The notes beneath the pieces were generated by a model. It searched no databases and was not told the DNA's origin. It saw only the letters and a program-made list of their open reading frames with translations. A stretch of 64,000 nucleotides of DNA from Lumbricus terrestris (lineage: Eukaryota > Annelida > Clitellata > Crassiclitellata > Lumbricidae), in assembly GCA_949752735.1 (NCBI GenBank), contig OX457042.1:19759583-19823582 (forward strand), written 5' to 3'. Each line of letters opens with the position of its first letter. Position 1 is the stretch's first letter. Positions 49,252-59,868 of this stretch are shown in pieces. The position numbers and the translations under genes were made by a program.

Positions 49252-49430
49252 GTGTGTGTAATGTGTGTGTAATGTGTGTGTGTAATGTGTGTGTGTGTAA
49301 TGTGTGTGTGTGTGTGTATGTGGGTGTTTGTAATGTGTGTGTGTGTGTGTATGTGGGTGTGTGTAATGTGTGTTGTGTGGATATGTGTGTGTACTGTGTA
49401 ATGTGTGTGTGTTGTGTGTATGTGTGTGCG
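49203..49430. repeat. (GT)n with GTAATGTGTG units
   Basis: GT run with regular GTAATG interruptions. Confidence 0.88.
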
Positions 49431-49849
49431 TAGGAGTATGTGGGCGTGTGGAGTTGTATATGTGGGGGAGGAGGATTGGTGTGTGATGGATGAGTGGGCA
49501 TAGTGACTCTAGCCGTGAGTGCATGATGTGTGAATGTGTGGGTGCTTGGGTGTATACTCCGTGTGTTGTGTGTATTGTATTGTAGTGTATTGTATTTAAC
49601 TATTTAGGCCTATAACGCGCTTCTCGTACCAAGATCCTCTCAGAAGCGCTCCTAGTGCGTGGGACCCGGTAGCCTGTAGATTGTAGAAAGGCCAGATTTG
49701 AAGTGAGAGAAAGTAGAAGAAAGACCACAAAAACCTGAAGCATGGAAACGAGTGTTGCTGTGGAGCGATCGGCAATCTCTTGTGGATCATTACTATCATT
49801 AGGACAATAATTGTCTCCTTCTTTTCTTCCTTTATTCTTCTTCCTCTTG

Positions 49850-49905
49850 TCGTCCTCCTCCGCCTCCTCCTCCTCCTCCTCCTCCTCCTCCTCCTCCTCC
49901 TCCTC
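49850..49905. repeat. (CTC)n trinucleotide
   Basis: Pure CTC/TCC run. Confidence 0.88.
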
Positions 49906-50705
49906 TTATTCTTTGTTCTTCTCCATCAATAATTATTATTGCATCGAATTCTTATGTGACCATTCATAAAACACTTCTCAGCGAAGTGCTCAAAGTGCGA
50001 ACTACCCCAAAAGTGCAGGATTTGAGGCGAAGGATTACAGGGTGAGAATTGCCGGGGGTTGGGAGGTTTCAACAATTCTCACACTGAAGGATTATCAAGG
50101 ATAGCTAAGGAAAGTCTACCAGACTTCCGGATTTCCACCATCAGTTCGTTCGATCCGTTTTCAACGGGTCTATAGCGAACCATAAGCGGAGTTTATCAGG
50201 GGCTATAGGGGGCTAAGCCCACAAGAAGACCCAGATTCAACCCTTTTAGCGTGAAAATGGTATCTTTTCACGGGTTTAGCCCACTCCCAAGAAGGACCAA
50301 ACTCACGCATTTTTTCGGGGAAATGGGTCTTTTCACAGAACTTCAATTGAATGACTAAAAAAAGGTAATGAACTTTTTGGAGGAAAAAATATTGTCAGTG
50401 CCGCTCGTCCCGGACCAAGTCTCCGCCCCATCAAAGCCCAGATTATTTTTAGCCCCCCCCTCCCCCGAACGGAAACCAGACTCCGCCCATGGAGCGAACA
50501 GATGGTGGACGTCCTTAGAGAAGGACCTAAAAAGGGAAAGCATTGTGGATTGAGCCATGAGATTCCTGACACCGAGAATAAAGGGTTCAAGCCGATCAGA
50601 GGATCTAAGTCCTAAGACGATCGAAGCAGCGAAATGTCATAGATGTACGAAAATGTAGCCTATTGTACTGCATTGTTTAATCTAGTCCCCCTGCTTTGGG
50701 GGAGG

Positions 50706-50762
50706 AGTGGGTGGGTGGGTGGGTGGGTGGGTGGGTGGGAGGGAGGGAGGGAGGGAGGGAGA
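50706..50762. repeat. (GGGT)n and (GGGA)n
   Basis: Eight GGGT then GGGA tetramers. Confidence 0.85.
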
Positions 50763-50949
50763 TCCAGACTTCCGAGAGGGAAGAACAAATGAGCGTTCGG
50801 CAGACTCCAGCCGACGAGCGAAACTCGAGACGACCTTTTCTTATCTTTTGATTTTCTGATGACTTTAAAAAATTTTCTACTATATAGAAGATAATTATAT
50901 TAATTTACTTACATTAAAGCTTACAATTGTTTACAATGTTGCATTCTAT

Positions 50950-51080
50950 CAGTGTTTAAAGTGTATAAAAAGAAGTGCCTAGACGTCCCTTACCTGTCCA
51001 GATTATGCTGGCCTGAGAAGTTGCAGGACGGCGTTCAGATTTGAAAATAAGTGCATGGACGCCGTCCAGTCACACTTTAA
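50950..51080. repeat. TTTAAAGTGT family repeat, best palindromic ends
   Basis: GTTTAAAGTGT at the left and ACACTTTAAGC at the right are inverted; the interior has AGTGCCTAGACGTCC and GGACGCCGTCCAG. Confidence 0.55.
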
Positions 51081-51621
51081 GCCATGCTATGTATAGGTAT
51101 AATCCAGTTCATGTAATACATTTAGTCAAACACATATGCGTCTGCAAAACCAAAAAGAGTTACTCTGGGTGGGACTGTATCATCGTGGGCCCTACCGGCC
51201 GCCTAGGACTACCACGCTGAGGGACGCCTGTCAACCTATCCTACTCCTCAGCTGCAGGGCTGCGCGCAGGCAGCATTGCTGAGTTTCGTACCAGAGACGC
51301 CCAGAGCAACTGATAGCTATGATCTTAACCACCTATTTATATTAGAAAAAACGGATGAAATTTATTTTTAAAAACGGTGTCTTTGAAAACCAGTCTAAAA
51401 AAGTTGACAATATAATCTTTTATTCCTCAACACGTATGCTTATCAATTTATTGTAAAACTCTGCACTGTATTTAATTCGATATAAAAACTACTTCGGATA
51501 CTTTCGGATATTTGATTAATAGTTGTTAAAGTAAATGTTATCGTTGAGAGGCGAGTAATTAATTAATTTGTTTCAAACGAGTCATTTATGTGCGCCATCT
51601 AGCGAATAAGTAGTCAACAAT
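51081..51621. other. No recognised feature
   Basis: No exon, repeat or ORF with similarity seen. Confidence 0.45.
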
Positions 51622-51870
51622 CGGTGGCGCATTGGATAACACGCTGGTACGGAGAGCGAGAGGTACCGAGATCGATTCCCGAAGCCCCCCGTAGGATAGA
51701 CTTGCTGTTAATAACGCCAATTATTGCAAAGCGTCTGTTCTGTCAGTATTTAAGATTGATGCCGTCTGTAATTTGCGTTCTTGTGATTTGTTTCAACTGC
51801 GTAGTTGTACACTGTAGTGTGTAGGCCTAACCGGGCAACCCAGCTGAATGCTGAATAAATAGGCTATTAT
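51622..51870 (+). mobile_element. Second tRNA-derived SINE family
   Basis: GGTGGCGCATTGGATAACACG resembles an A box with tRNA-like head, and GAGATCGATTCCC about 45 bp later fits a Pol III B box. Unrelated sequence follows and the copy ends GCTGAATGCTGAATAAATA. Unlike the main SINE family in body and tail. Not a functional tRNA, because the acceptor stem does not pair. Confidence 0.55.
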
Positions 51871-52392
51871 TGTTGTTGTTATTGCTGTTGTCGTTATTTT
51901 TATTATAAGGCCTATTTATTATTATTAGTTTTATTATTATTACTATAGGCCTAATTATTTTTAGACTAACATTGTTTTGTGCCCTGAGGAAGGCCTACAA
52001 AGGCTGCAGCTATGATCCCTCAAAATTTATATAGATCGATTCACACTTTGGTGTGACCTTGCGCGCGTAATAAATTTATGTAGCCTAATAATAATAATAA
52101 ATAAATATTAATTAAGAACAGAACAATTATTGCTAATATTATTCTTATTATTAGGCTATTACTAATTTATTATTATTGCCATTATCACTATTATTGACAG
52201 AGGGCAAGAAAGAGCTGAACAGAATATAGGACTAGTGGGCCTGTGAACTTGAGCTTGAACATTGTCATCAAAAAGGTGTAGGGCCTGCTGTGTGTAAAGA
52301 TGTGTGGTATGCCTATCTGTGTGCGTGTGTGTGTGCGTGTGTGTAGGCCTAGTTGGTGTAAATGTGCGTAGGTGTGTTCAACTCATAGGTAT

Positions 52393-53498
52393 TGTGGCGA
52401 AATTCGCCTGAGCCGCCTCCGCGGTCTTGTTTACGCCGTCGATTGGCTTCGTGGGCGGTCGATTCGCGTCGTCGTTCGCTCGTGCCTAGAGGTCCCCTCC
52501 CCTCCTCCCTTGCCTCCTCGCACCTGGCGGATCTTTTGGCGCGAAGTCCCCCCTGTAGTGCGCATGCGCGGATCTTTTGGCGCGAAGCCCCCTTGCCTCT
52601 TCCCTTGCCTCCTCGCACCTGTCGGACCTCTGACGTAGGTCCCCCTGTAGTGCGCATGCGCGGATCTTTTGGCGCGAAGTCCCCCCTGTAGTGCGCATGC
52701 GCGGATCTTTTGGCGCGAAGCCCCCTTGCCTCTTCCCTTGCCTCCTCGCACCTGTCGGACCTCTGACGTAGGTCCCCCTGTAGTGCGCATGCGCGGATCT
52801 TTTGGCGCGAAGTCCCCCCTGTAGTGCGCATGCGCGGATCTTTGCCCGCCAGGTCCCCTCGCACCTGTCCGGACCTCTGACGTCGGACCCCCTGTAGTGC
52901 GCATGCGCGGATCTTTTGGCGCCAAGTCCCCTGTCCCCTTGGACACGTATAAATAGGACCGCTGCCCGCATGCATGAGCTCAGTTGTCACCGGGAAGTCT
53001 GCGGGAGCTCCGTCCGTATTAGAAGTCCAGCTCAGTTCCGGAGTTGTGCTCGAGTTCGTCAGTCGTTGAGCGAGTCGCCGAGTCGTCCGTCGCTGGGAAT
53101 CGGTCGTTGGGGCTCGGCGTTGCCGCCGCCGCAGAACGTCGCTGCCGCTGCCGTGTAGTTTCCGTGTTCGACGCAGTGTGGCGCCCCCGTTGTCAGCCAT
53201 TGCTGTGGGAGCTGCCGTTGGGTACATGACCGTCCGCTGCTGGGGAACGATAGTTCGCGGTATATCACGTGCATGCCTGCTGCTGACGTGTGGAGTTGTG
53301 ATTGACAATATATCGTCTGAAAACGTCTGTTGTCTTCGTGTCTTCGTGCGGTCGGGGAGCACTGTTAAGCCCTTCGAAAGACGACGGAGGCCGGACTTGC
53401 GCCCACCTGGAGCGACACGCAAGCCTTACCACCTGGTGGGAGAGAACGTCATCCACTCTCCCGTCAGCCGCTAGAGGGCGCGGGCGGTTTCCGTTACA
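52393..53498 (+). repeat. 5' LTR with promoter
   Basis: The U3 part (about 52517-52930) is a tandem array of units of about 42 bp. It contains six TGCGCATGCGC palindromes and five TTTTGGCGCGAAG motifs, with a sixth variant. CTGACGT half-CRE motifs are interspersed. A TATA box (TATAAATA) lies at 52948-52955, and an initiator-like TCAGTT at 52980 is about 32 bp downstream, so transcription probably starts near 52982. The R/U5 part is GC-rich and ends TTACA at 53498. Confidence 0.9.
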
Positions 53499-53499
53499 C

Positions 53500-53516
53500 T
53501 GGTACCAGAAGTGGGG
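53500..53516 (+). other. Putative primer binding site
   Basis: TGGTACCAGAAGTGGGG begins two bases after the 5' LTR, the usual place for the tRNA primer binding site. The matching tRNA was not determined. Confidence 0.6.
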
Positions 53517-53558
53517 TACGCAGTTGTTCCAGCCGACGAATAGACGAGTCTACCGAAG

Positions 53559-56177
53559 ATGATGGATGACGACGAGGTAACGTTCCGGCAGCCGAGACTT
53601 TTCGAGTTCAGCACACCTGCTGATGTCTCTCCGCCTGCTGTGGGAAGAACGACGATGGAGAAGCAGCCGAGCCGTGGCCGACTGATCGAGCTCATTTCCG
53701 ACGATGGTGAGGAGCTGGTGGAGACGAGTCCCCGTGTGAAGACGGAGACAACGGATTCGTCGAAGGAGTTGTTGGAGAACTTCGGAAGTCTCCTGCGGAA
53801 CCGACCGACGCCAATGAAGCCGGGTCGATTCGACGGGACTGGGTCCCTGGAATCCTTTCTAGTACAATTCGAGGTATGCGCTCGTCACAATCGATGGACA
53901 GACGCGGACAAAGTGGATCATCTACGCTGCGCGCTAGAGAAGGCTGCGACGCAACTTCTTTGGGATTTCGGCGCGCAAGCTGACGTAAGTTACGCCCAAC
54001 TGGTGGAGCGTCTCCGACAGAGATATGGGACGGACGGACAAGCTGAGACGTTCCGTAGTCAGCTGTATTTTCGACGTCAAGGGGCCGGAGAAAGTTTGAG
54101 CGACTTATTACACGAGATTCGCAGACTCGTTGTATTGGCCTATCCTGTCCCGTCCAACGAGACGACGCAGATTATCGCAAGAGACTCGTTCCTGGAAGCT
54201 TTGCGAGACAGGGAGCTTTCGTTGAAAGTCAGGGAGCGTGAGCCGAAGACTCTGGATGAGGCTTATCGGACCGCTCTACGCTTAGAGGCCTACCAGAGAG
54301 CCTCTGAGAACGACGATCATCGGAGACCGTCGAACCGTGTCCGTGGAACGCAAGAAGTCGAGCCGACCGACCAGCTCCAGTCGACCCTGGACCGCTTCTT
54401 GACGACACAGCGTGACGATCAGCGTCGTTGGCAGCGAGAAATGGAACGGAAGATGGACGAACAGTTCCGGGAGCTACGGAACCAGTCTACGATCGACGAC
54501 GATGGATCGAGACGAGATCAACGGCCTGGGGACCGCCGATTGGGAGATCGCCAGCCGGAGACTACGAGGAGAGCCGTGACCTGTTATGGATGCGGTAGAG
54601 CCGGTCACGTGGTCCGAGATTGCCGTCAGCCGCGCCGTTTCCGGAACCGGCCGAGTGACGAGGAAACGACAGGAGGAGACGCAACCGCGCCATCGACATC
54701 CGTGGTGGTGAACCACACGACACGTCCGAAGCTGCCTGACCGCGCCAGCAGTAATGCCGTTTACGTTCGTGGAAGGATCAACGACCGACTGCAGATGTCT
54801 CTCATCGACACCGGATCCGAAGTGAGCCTGGTTCCGTCTTCAGCAGTGGAAGGGTTAGAACTCCGTTCTTGTACACGCTTGTTGATGGCTGCTAATGGCT
54901 CGAATATTAATGTTTTGGGCGAGGTCCGGTTACCCCTTAGATTTTGGGATGGTTTTGAGGTCCATGCTAACTTTTTAGTCTCTGACCAGATTTCCGAACC
55001 GATGTTAGGAATGGATTTCTTGAGGGAACAGCGTTGTCGCTTGAGTTTTGGTAACGGGGCTCTGTTTATTGGTCGCAAACGTATCCCCTTAGTGAGAGGG
55101 AATGGCTCAATGTGGTGCCGTCGTGTAAGTGTCGCCGAGGAAATAGAGTTACCGCCCAAATGCCAAAGTGAGGTGCCTGTGAAAACCGTATACGGAGATT
55201 TGACCTCGGTGGCTCCCGCGTGGATGACGGAGGCTCACGAGATCCGTCCTGGAGTTCACCTTGCCCGTGTTGTGTTAGGCGATAAGACTAGCTCGCATGT
55301 GAGAATAGTGAACCTGAATGATAGTCCGGTTAGGTTTAACAAGGATACGTTCCTTGCAGGGTTACACCCAGTCGAAGTTGAGCCCGTTAGGATGGACGAA
55401 GGGAAGATTAATAGGAGTAAAGACGCTTCGCCTAGTGAGTTGATGTTGGCAGATTTGCCCGAGGGAGTGTCGCCGGAAATCAGGGAACGTTTGAGAAGTT
55501 TGTTAGCTAAGTACGGAGACGTATTTTCCGTTACCGATCGGGACATAGGAAAGACGTCGGTGAGCACGCATAAGATTGAGACAGGAGGTGCCCATCCGGT
55601 GAGGCAACCGTTGAGACGACACCCGCTGCCGCATAGGGTTGTTATTGACAACCAGTTGGACAGTATGCTTGCTGATGGAATCGTGGAACCAGCGGTTAAC
55701 GAGTGTGTGCGTAGGACTAGGTGGAAAGTCCGACGCAGGGCCTGTAGGGTTGGTTGGTCGGGAACCGTAAAGAGGTTTAGTCAGCGATGCTCTCCCTCTG
55801 CCCAATACCACCGAGGTCAACTGCCCAGGCAGGGTCCCTTGAAACCCTTACCCTGTGGGAAGCCTTGGGAACGGTTTAGCATGGATATTACTGGTACCCA
55901 CCCGCGTAGGCGTAGAATTTTGACGGTGATGGACGGGTTCGCTAAATTTGTAGAAGCCATTCCACTGGCTGATTATAAGGTTAATTCCGTGGCTGGGGTT
56001 GAGACAAGTTTTGACGGGATCCTTTTTGGGGAAAGTCGCAAGCAGCCATCAGAGTGTGACATTGCCCCTCGTCCGCATAACGAGTCCGCCGATGTTGATG
56101 CTTCGCCGCCGGTGACTGTGAATTTCCAGGATGGCCGACCAAAGCGTATGGTCCGTCGTCCGGCTCGCTACGAATAG
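53559..56177 (+). CDS. Gag-protease ORF with remnants of RT and integrase (deleted pol)
   Basis: This 872-codon ORF opens 60 bp after the LTR. Residues about 85-250 form a retrotransposon Gag domain. A CCHC zinc knuckle (CYGCGRAGHVVRDC) is at about 342-355. A retropepsin-type protease with the active-site triad in LIDTGSEVSLVP is at about 415-430. An RT N-terminal segment (HPLPHRVVIDNQLDSM) ends near residue 714. The sequence then jumps to the integrase linker and the stretch around MDITG...VMDGFAKFVEAIPL (about 775-805), which carries the first catalytic Asp region. It then jumps again to a basic C-terminal tail. The RT catalytic core, RNase H, the integrase zinc finger and most of the DDE domain are absent, yet the frame stays open. 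The intact Gag and protease could still form particles if expressed; reverse transcription and integration would need a helper. Confidence 0.9.
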   Translation: MMDDDEVTFRQPRLFEFSTPADVSPPAVGRTTMEKQPSRGRLIELISDDGEELVETSPRVKTETTDSSKELLENFGSLLRNRPTPMKPGRFDGTGSLESFLVQFEVCARHNRWTDADKVDHLRCALEKAATQLLWDFGAQADVSYAQLVERLRQRYGTDGQAETFRSQLYFRRQGAGESLSDLLHEIRRLVVLAYPVPSNETTQIIARDSFLEALRDRELSLKVREREPKTLDEAYRTALRLEAYQRASENDDHRRPSNRVRGTQEVEPTDQLQSTLDRFLTTQRDDQRRWQREMERKMDEQFRELRNQSTIDDDGSRRDQRPGDRRLGDRQPETTRRAVTCYGCGRAGHVVRDCRQPRRFRNRPSDEETTGGDATAPSTSVVVNHTTRPKLPDRASSNAVYVRGRINDRLQMSLIDTGSEVSLVPSSAVEGLELRSCTRLLMAANGSNINVLGEVRLPLRFWDGFEVHANFLVSDQISEPMLGMDFLREQRCRLSFGNGALFIGRKRIPLVRGNGSMWCRRVSVAEEIELPPKCQSEVPVKTVYGDLTSVAPAWMTEAHEIRPGVHLARVVLGDKTSSHVRIVNLNDSPVRFNKDTFLAGLHPVEVEPVRMDEGKINRSKDASPSELMLADLPEGVSPEIRERLRSLLAKYGDVFSVTDRDIGKTSVSTHKIETGGAHPVRQPLRRHPLPHRVVIDNQLDSMLADGIVEPAVNECVRRTRWKVRRRACRVGWSGTVKRFSQRCSPSAQYHRGQLPRQGPLKPLPCGKPWERFSMDITGTHPRRRRILTVMDGFAKFVEAIPLADYKVNSVAGVETSFDGILFGESRKQPSECDIAPRPHNESADVDASPPVTVNFQDGRPKRMVRRPARYE

Positions 56178-56649
56178 ACGTTTATTGTGAAAAGAGACTT
56201 GGACTCTGAGACTTGTTGGTGCAATGGACTATGGACATTTTAGAACGCTCAGGTTGTTGCGTTGTTTAATTATACGTTGTTATGTGTGGCCCGTTGGCCG
56301 TTTCTCGCGGTTGAAATGTGTATAACTCGTGCTTTTTCGTCAGTTTGGCCCGTTGGCCGTGTCTCGTTACGATGAAACTTAGCGTAAAGTGTTTTGGCTC
56401 GTTGGCCCATTTTTATGGACTCTTTGCATAATGAACGATGGACATTTCGTGGACGTTGGTCCTTTCTTTTGTTTGGTTCCGCTTCTGTTGTTACGACTTG
56501 CAAGTCGTTCGAGGGCAGAATTGTTGCCATTGGCCCGTTGGCCGGTTACTGTATAATGCGGACGGTCTAGGGGGTTCCTTGTTTCCGGGAGGGTGTGTGG
56601 GCCCTGACCCCTCGAAATAGGGACATTTCGAATCGTGGTGGGAGGAAGA
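56178..56649 (+). other. LTR element 3' untranslated part and polypurine tract
   Basis: Between the ORF and the 3' LTR are three exact copies of TGGCCCGTTGGCC (56287, 56346, 56531) and a variant near 56395. Each can fold as GGCC-CGTT-GGCC. The polypurine tract GGTGGGAGGAAGA ends at 56649, directly before the 3' LTR. Confidence 0.65.
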
Positions 56650-57797
56650 TGTGGCGAAATTCGCCTGAGCCGCCTCCGCGGTCTTGTTTACGCCGTCGAT
56701 TGGCTTCGTGGGCGGTCGATTCGCGTCGTCGTTCGCTCGTGCCTAGAGGTCCCCTCCCCTCCTCCCTTGCCTCCTCGCACCTGGCGGATCTTTTGGCGCG
56801 AAGTCCCCCCTGTAGTGCGCATGCGCGGATCTTTTGGCGCGAAGTCCCCCCCTGTAGTGCGCATGCGCGGATCTTTTGGCGCGAAGCCCCCTTGCCTCTT
56901 CCCTTGCCTCCTCGCACCTGTCGGACCTCTGACGTAGGTCCCCCTGTAGTGCGCATGCGCGGATCTTTTGGCGCGAAGTCCCCCCTGTAGTGCGCATGCG
57001 CGGATCTTTTGGCGCGAAGCCCCCTTGCCTCTTCCCTTGCCTCCTCGCACCTGTCGGACCTCTGACGTAGGTCCCCCTGTAGTGCGCATGCGCGGATCTT
57101 TTGGCGCGAAGTCCCCCCTGTAGTGCGCATGCGCGGATCTTTGCCCGCCAGGTCCCCTCGCACCTGTCCGGACCTCTGACGTCGGACCCCCTGTAGTGCG
57201 CATGCGCGGATCTTTTGGCGCCAAGTCCCCTGTCCCCTTGGACACGTATAAATAGGACCGCTGCCCGCATGCATGAGCTCAGTTGTCACCGGGAAGTCTG
57301 CGGGAGCTCCGTCCGTATTAGAAGTCCAGCTCAGTTCCGGAGTTGTGCTCGAGTTCGTCAGTCGTTGAGCGAGTCGCCGAGTCGTCCGTCGCTGGGAATC
57401 GGTCGTTGGGGCTCGGCGTTGCCGCCGCCGCAGAACGTCGCTGCCGCTGCCGTGTAGTTTCCGTGTTCGACGCAGTGTGGCGCCCCCGTTGTCAGCCATT
57501 GCTGTGGGAGCTGCCGTTGGGTACATGACCGTCCGCTGCTGGGGAACGATAGTTCGCGGTATATCACGTGCATGCCTGCTGCTGACGTGTGGAGTTGTGA
57601 TTGACAATATATCGTCTGAAAACGTCTGTTGTCTTCGTGTCTTCGTGCGGTCGGGGAGCACTGTTAAGCCCTTCGAAAGACGACGGAGGCCGGACTTGCG
57701 CCCACCTGGAGCGACACGCAAGCCTTACCACCTGGTGGGAGAGAACGTCATCCACTCTCCCGTCAGCCGCTAGAGGGCGCGGGCGGTTTCCGTTACA
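56650..57797 (+). repeat. 3' LTR
   Basis: Same as the 5' LTR but with seven TGCGCATGCGC palindromes instead of six, owing to one extra 42-bp unit. TATA box at 57247-57254. Ends TTACA at 57797, followed by the GTAT target duplication. Confidence 0.9.
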
Positions 57798-57932
57798 GTA
57801 TGTATGTTATATAAAATGTTATGTGTTATTCTTTTGATTCTGTTACAGCTCCTCGACAGGAGCCATAACAAAAACTGCATCAGTTTCTTCTCTATCACCA
57901 ACCCAAAATGTTTTAAGACATAGGCGCAGCTA

Positions 57933-58178
57933 GTGTTTAATCTAGACGTCTCTAGGGAAAAGATCAGTAGCGGCGCTAGAGGGGGGGGCTAGGGGCTAAG
58001 CATACAAGTTTGTGGAGGAAAAATTTTTGAAATACCAAAAAGGTCGTCAGAAAATTTCCAATCCAAATTAAAGTGTCTTAGTGGGGAACTCATCAGTGCT
58101 GCGGTTGTCGCCCGCCCCAAACGGCCATTCCCCCAACCTAAATCCCCCTCCTCCAAAAAGCATGGGAGGGCTAGATTA
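57933..58178. repeat. Possible MITE-like repeat with TTTAATCTAG ends
   Basis: TTTAATCTAG near 57937 and CTAGATTAAAACTG near 58166 form an inverted pair. In between, AGCGGCGCTAGAGG and G-runs resemble family B. No convincing target duplication. Confidence 0.3.
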
Positions 58179-58417
58179 AAACTGCGTAGAGTCGTAGACC
58201 CACCATAAAGCAAAGCGCGCGTTTAGGGCATCAACAAATAGTGTAGGCCTAATAGGCCTATAATATTTAGTAGGCCCTAAATTCTTGAAATTTCGCGGCG
58301 TCAAACAAATTAGTGGAAGACCAATCCACTGATCATCTGCAGCTCAATATCAACTGAAGTAGTCCTACGCAATAGCCAGGATACTTTGCCCGCGCGGTGC
58401 GAGGTCAGAGTTCACAG

Positions 58418-58761
58418 CATAGACGGAGACCTGGGCCGAGAATTGGGGGGGGGACGGAAAGACGCGACATTTCCCGAAAAATTTCTGACGACCGGCGAAA
58501 TCACGAAAAAAAAATTATTTTCGCCGCCAAAAAAGTTGATGACTTTTTTTTTTAGTCATCCGGCCAAAATCTTGACGAAATTTTCTATTTTAGCCGCCAA
58601 AAAGTTGATGACCTTTTTTTTTTTTAGTCGTCTGGCCAAAATCTCGACGAAAATTGCTATTTTCGCTCAAACATTGGGGGGGACAAATGCATGGGCCGTC
58701 CCCCCAACACTTTGATTGGGGGGGGCCGTCCCCCCTGTCCCCCCCTAGGTCTCCGCCCATG
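58418..58761. mobile_element. hAT-type MITE, family C
   Basis: Second copy of the 43071 family: ends CATAGACGGAGACCT and AGGTCTCCGCCCATG, exact duplication GTTCACAG at 58410-58417 and 58762-58769. It has fewer internal tandem units. Confidence 0.87.
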
Positions 58762-59277
58762 GTTCACAGGCAGGTCATACAGATGTCACATGTGCTTTCC
58801 GTCCCTGTGGGCTAGCCTACATGCATGGTAGTGGTATAACAGTGGCAATGTTTGAGTATGGCTGTCGTGTGGTGGCGCATGAGTAGATTTATGAGAGGAC
58901 AGCTGAAGATTTGAAAAATTCCGGTTTCAGTCGCCAGTGGAAAGCAGGAGAAATTGCATTAAGCGAATGACAGATGAAGTAGCCTAAAAATGCTGGGGCA
59001 AAACTCCACGTGGAATTGGGATGGGCAAAGAAGGCCTAACTATGAATTAAGCTCCAAGAAAGACTTGCGGGCTTCAACCCCAACCTCGGCAATTCTCACC
59101 CTGCGAATTTGACCAGAATTGAATTAATTAGCCTATAAGTGTAGCCTCACGCGGATGTTATTGTATCCGGGCATGTTTTTGCCTCCTAGAGTACCTCCAA
59201 TGGAGGTCCTCCATACTTACCTTGGGAGACAATTGATAATTACAATTCAACCGAGCTTGTATTTGTAAATTCAATTG

Positions 59278-59450
59278 CAGGGCTGTTTTAAGGAATTGCT
59301 TTAACTGCACAACCCCTTCTTTTCGTTCCAATCCTCCATGGTAAATTACTTCCAATCGGAGAACAACGACCTTTTTCGCTTGTTTTAACTGTACAGAAGT
59401 GCTTTTAGAACTGCACATTTTGTGAAGAACTGCACGCTAAAAAAGCCCTG
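59278..59450. mobile_element. hAT-type MITE, family A
   Basis: CAGGGCTGTTTTAAGG ... CTAAAAAAGCCCTG with exact duplication TTCAATTG at 59270-59277 and 59451-59458. It is 70 bp upstream of the PPP4R1-like promoter module. Confidence 0.88.
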
Positions 59451-59519
59451 TTCAATTGAAAACATTATCTCTTGTAGGCTAAATATTCTGTGCATTTGTG
59501 AATTCATGAACTCTTGCTA

Positions 59520-59868
59520 CCTTACTTTGACTTGACCTGGTTTATAAAAGTGAGCTAGCCAATGAGGGCCTTACTTTGACTTGACCTGGTTTATAAAAGT
59601 GAGCCAGCCAATGAGAACCTCTTCAATGACGTCATGCTTCTGACACGCAAGTGGATAGAGGGATGTACGAAGAACTAGCAAACAAGGACGACAAGATGGT
59701 GGCCATGTGGAGTCGTTGTTTGCGTTCGTACGTTCGTGCAGTTTAGCATAATTTTAAGCGGAAATCTGTTTCTTCTGCGTCGAACTAATTATCAGTGACA
59801 TATCTTGGCGACTTGTATCGCGTTTCCTCGTTATTTTGACTTGTTAAGTGTCGATTAACATCTTGCTG
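59520..59868 (+). promoter_or_regulatory. Probable promoter and 5' UTR of the PPP4R1-like gene
   Basis: A 49-bp module is present twice in tandem (59520-59568 and 59569-59617). Each copy holds a TATA-like TTTATAAAAG and a CCAAT box (AGCCAATGAG). Just downstream is a full palindromic CRE, TGACGTCA, at 59627-59634. At about 59692 the sequence AAGATGGTGGCC resembles a YY1 site and also opens a uORF of about 16 codons that ends before the main ATG. Promoter role is inferred from these elements and from position upstream of exon 1. Confidence 0.55.

Larger units (their letters stand above)
52393..57797 (+). mobile_element. Young, internally deleted Ty3/gypsy-type LTR retrotransposon
   Basis: Two direct LTRs, 52393-53498 (1106 bp) and 56650-57797 (1148 bp), start TGTGGCG and end CGTTACA. 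They are flanked by a 4-bp duplication, GTAT, at 52389-52392 and 57798-57801. By eye the LTRs are near identical except for one extra 42-bp tandem unit in the 3' copy, which implies recent insertion. A primer-binding-site-like TGGTACCAGAAGTGGGG follows the 5' LTR, and a purine tract GGTGGGAGGAAGA precedes the 3' LTR. A single ORF lies between. Much of pol is missing, so the copy is non-autonomous; an intact relative elsewhere probably supplied enzymes in trans. Confidence 0.92.

Noticed and set aside
52517..52930. CRISPR-like array
   Set aside because: The repeats are contiguous, lie inside a duplicated LTR and have no unique spacers.
52349..53422. 357-codon minus-strand ORF over the LTR (and its twin at 56567-57721)
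   Set aside because: Antisense shadow of the GC-rich tandem U3; present in both LTRs, with no known domain.
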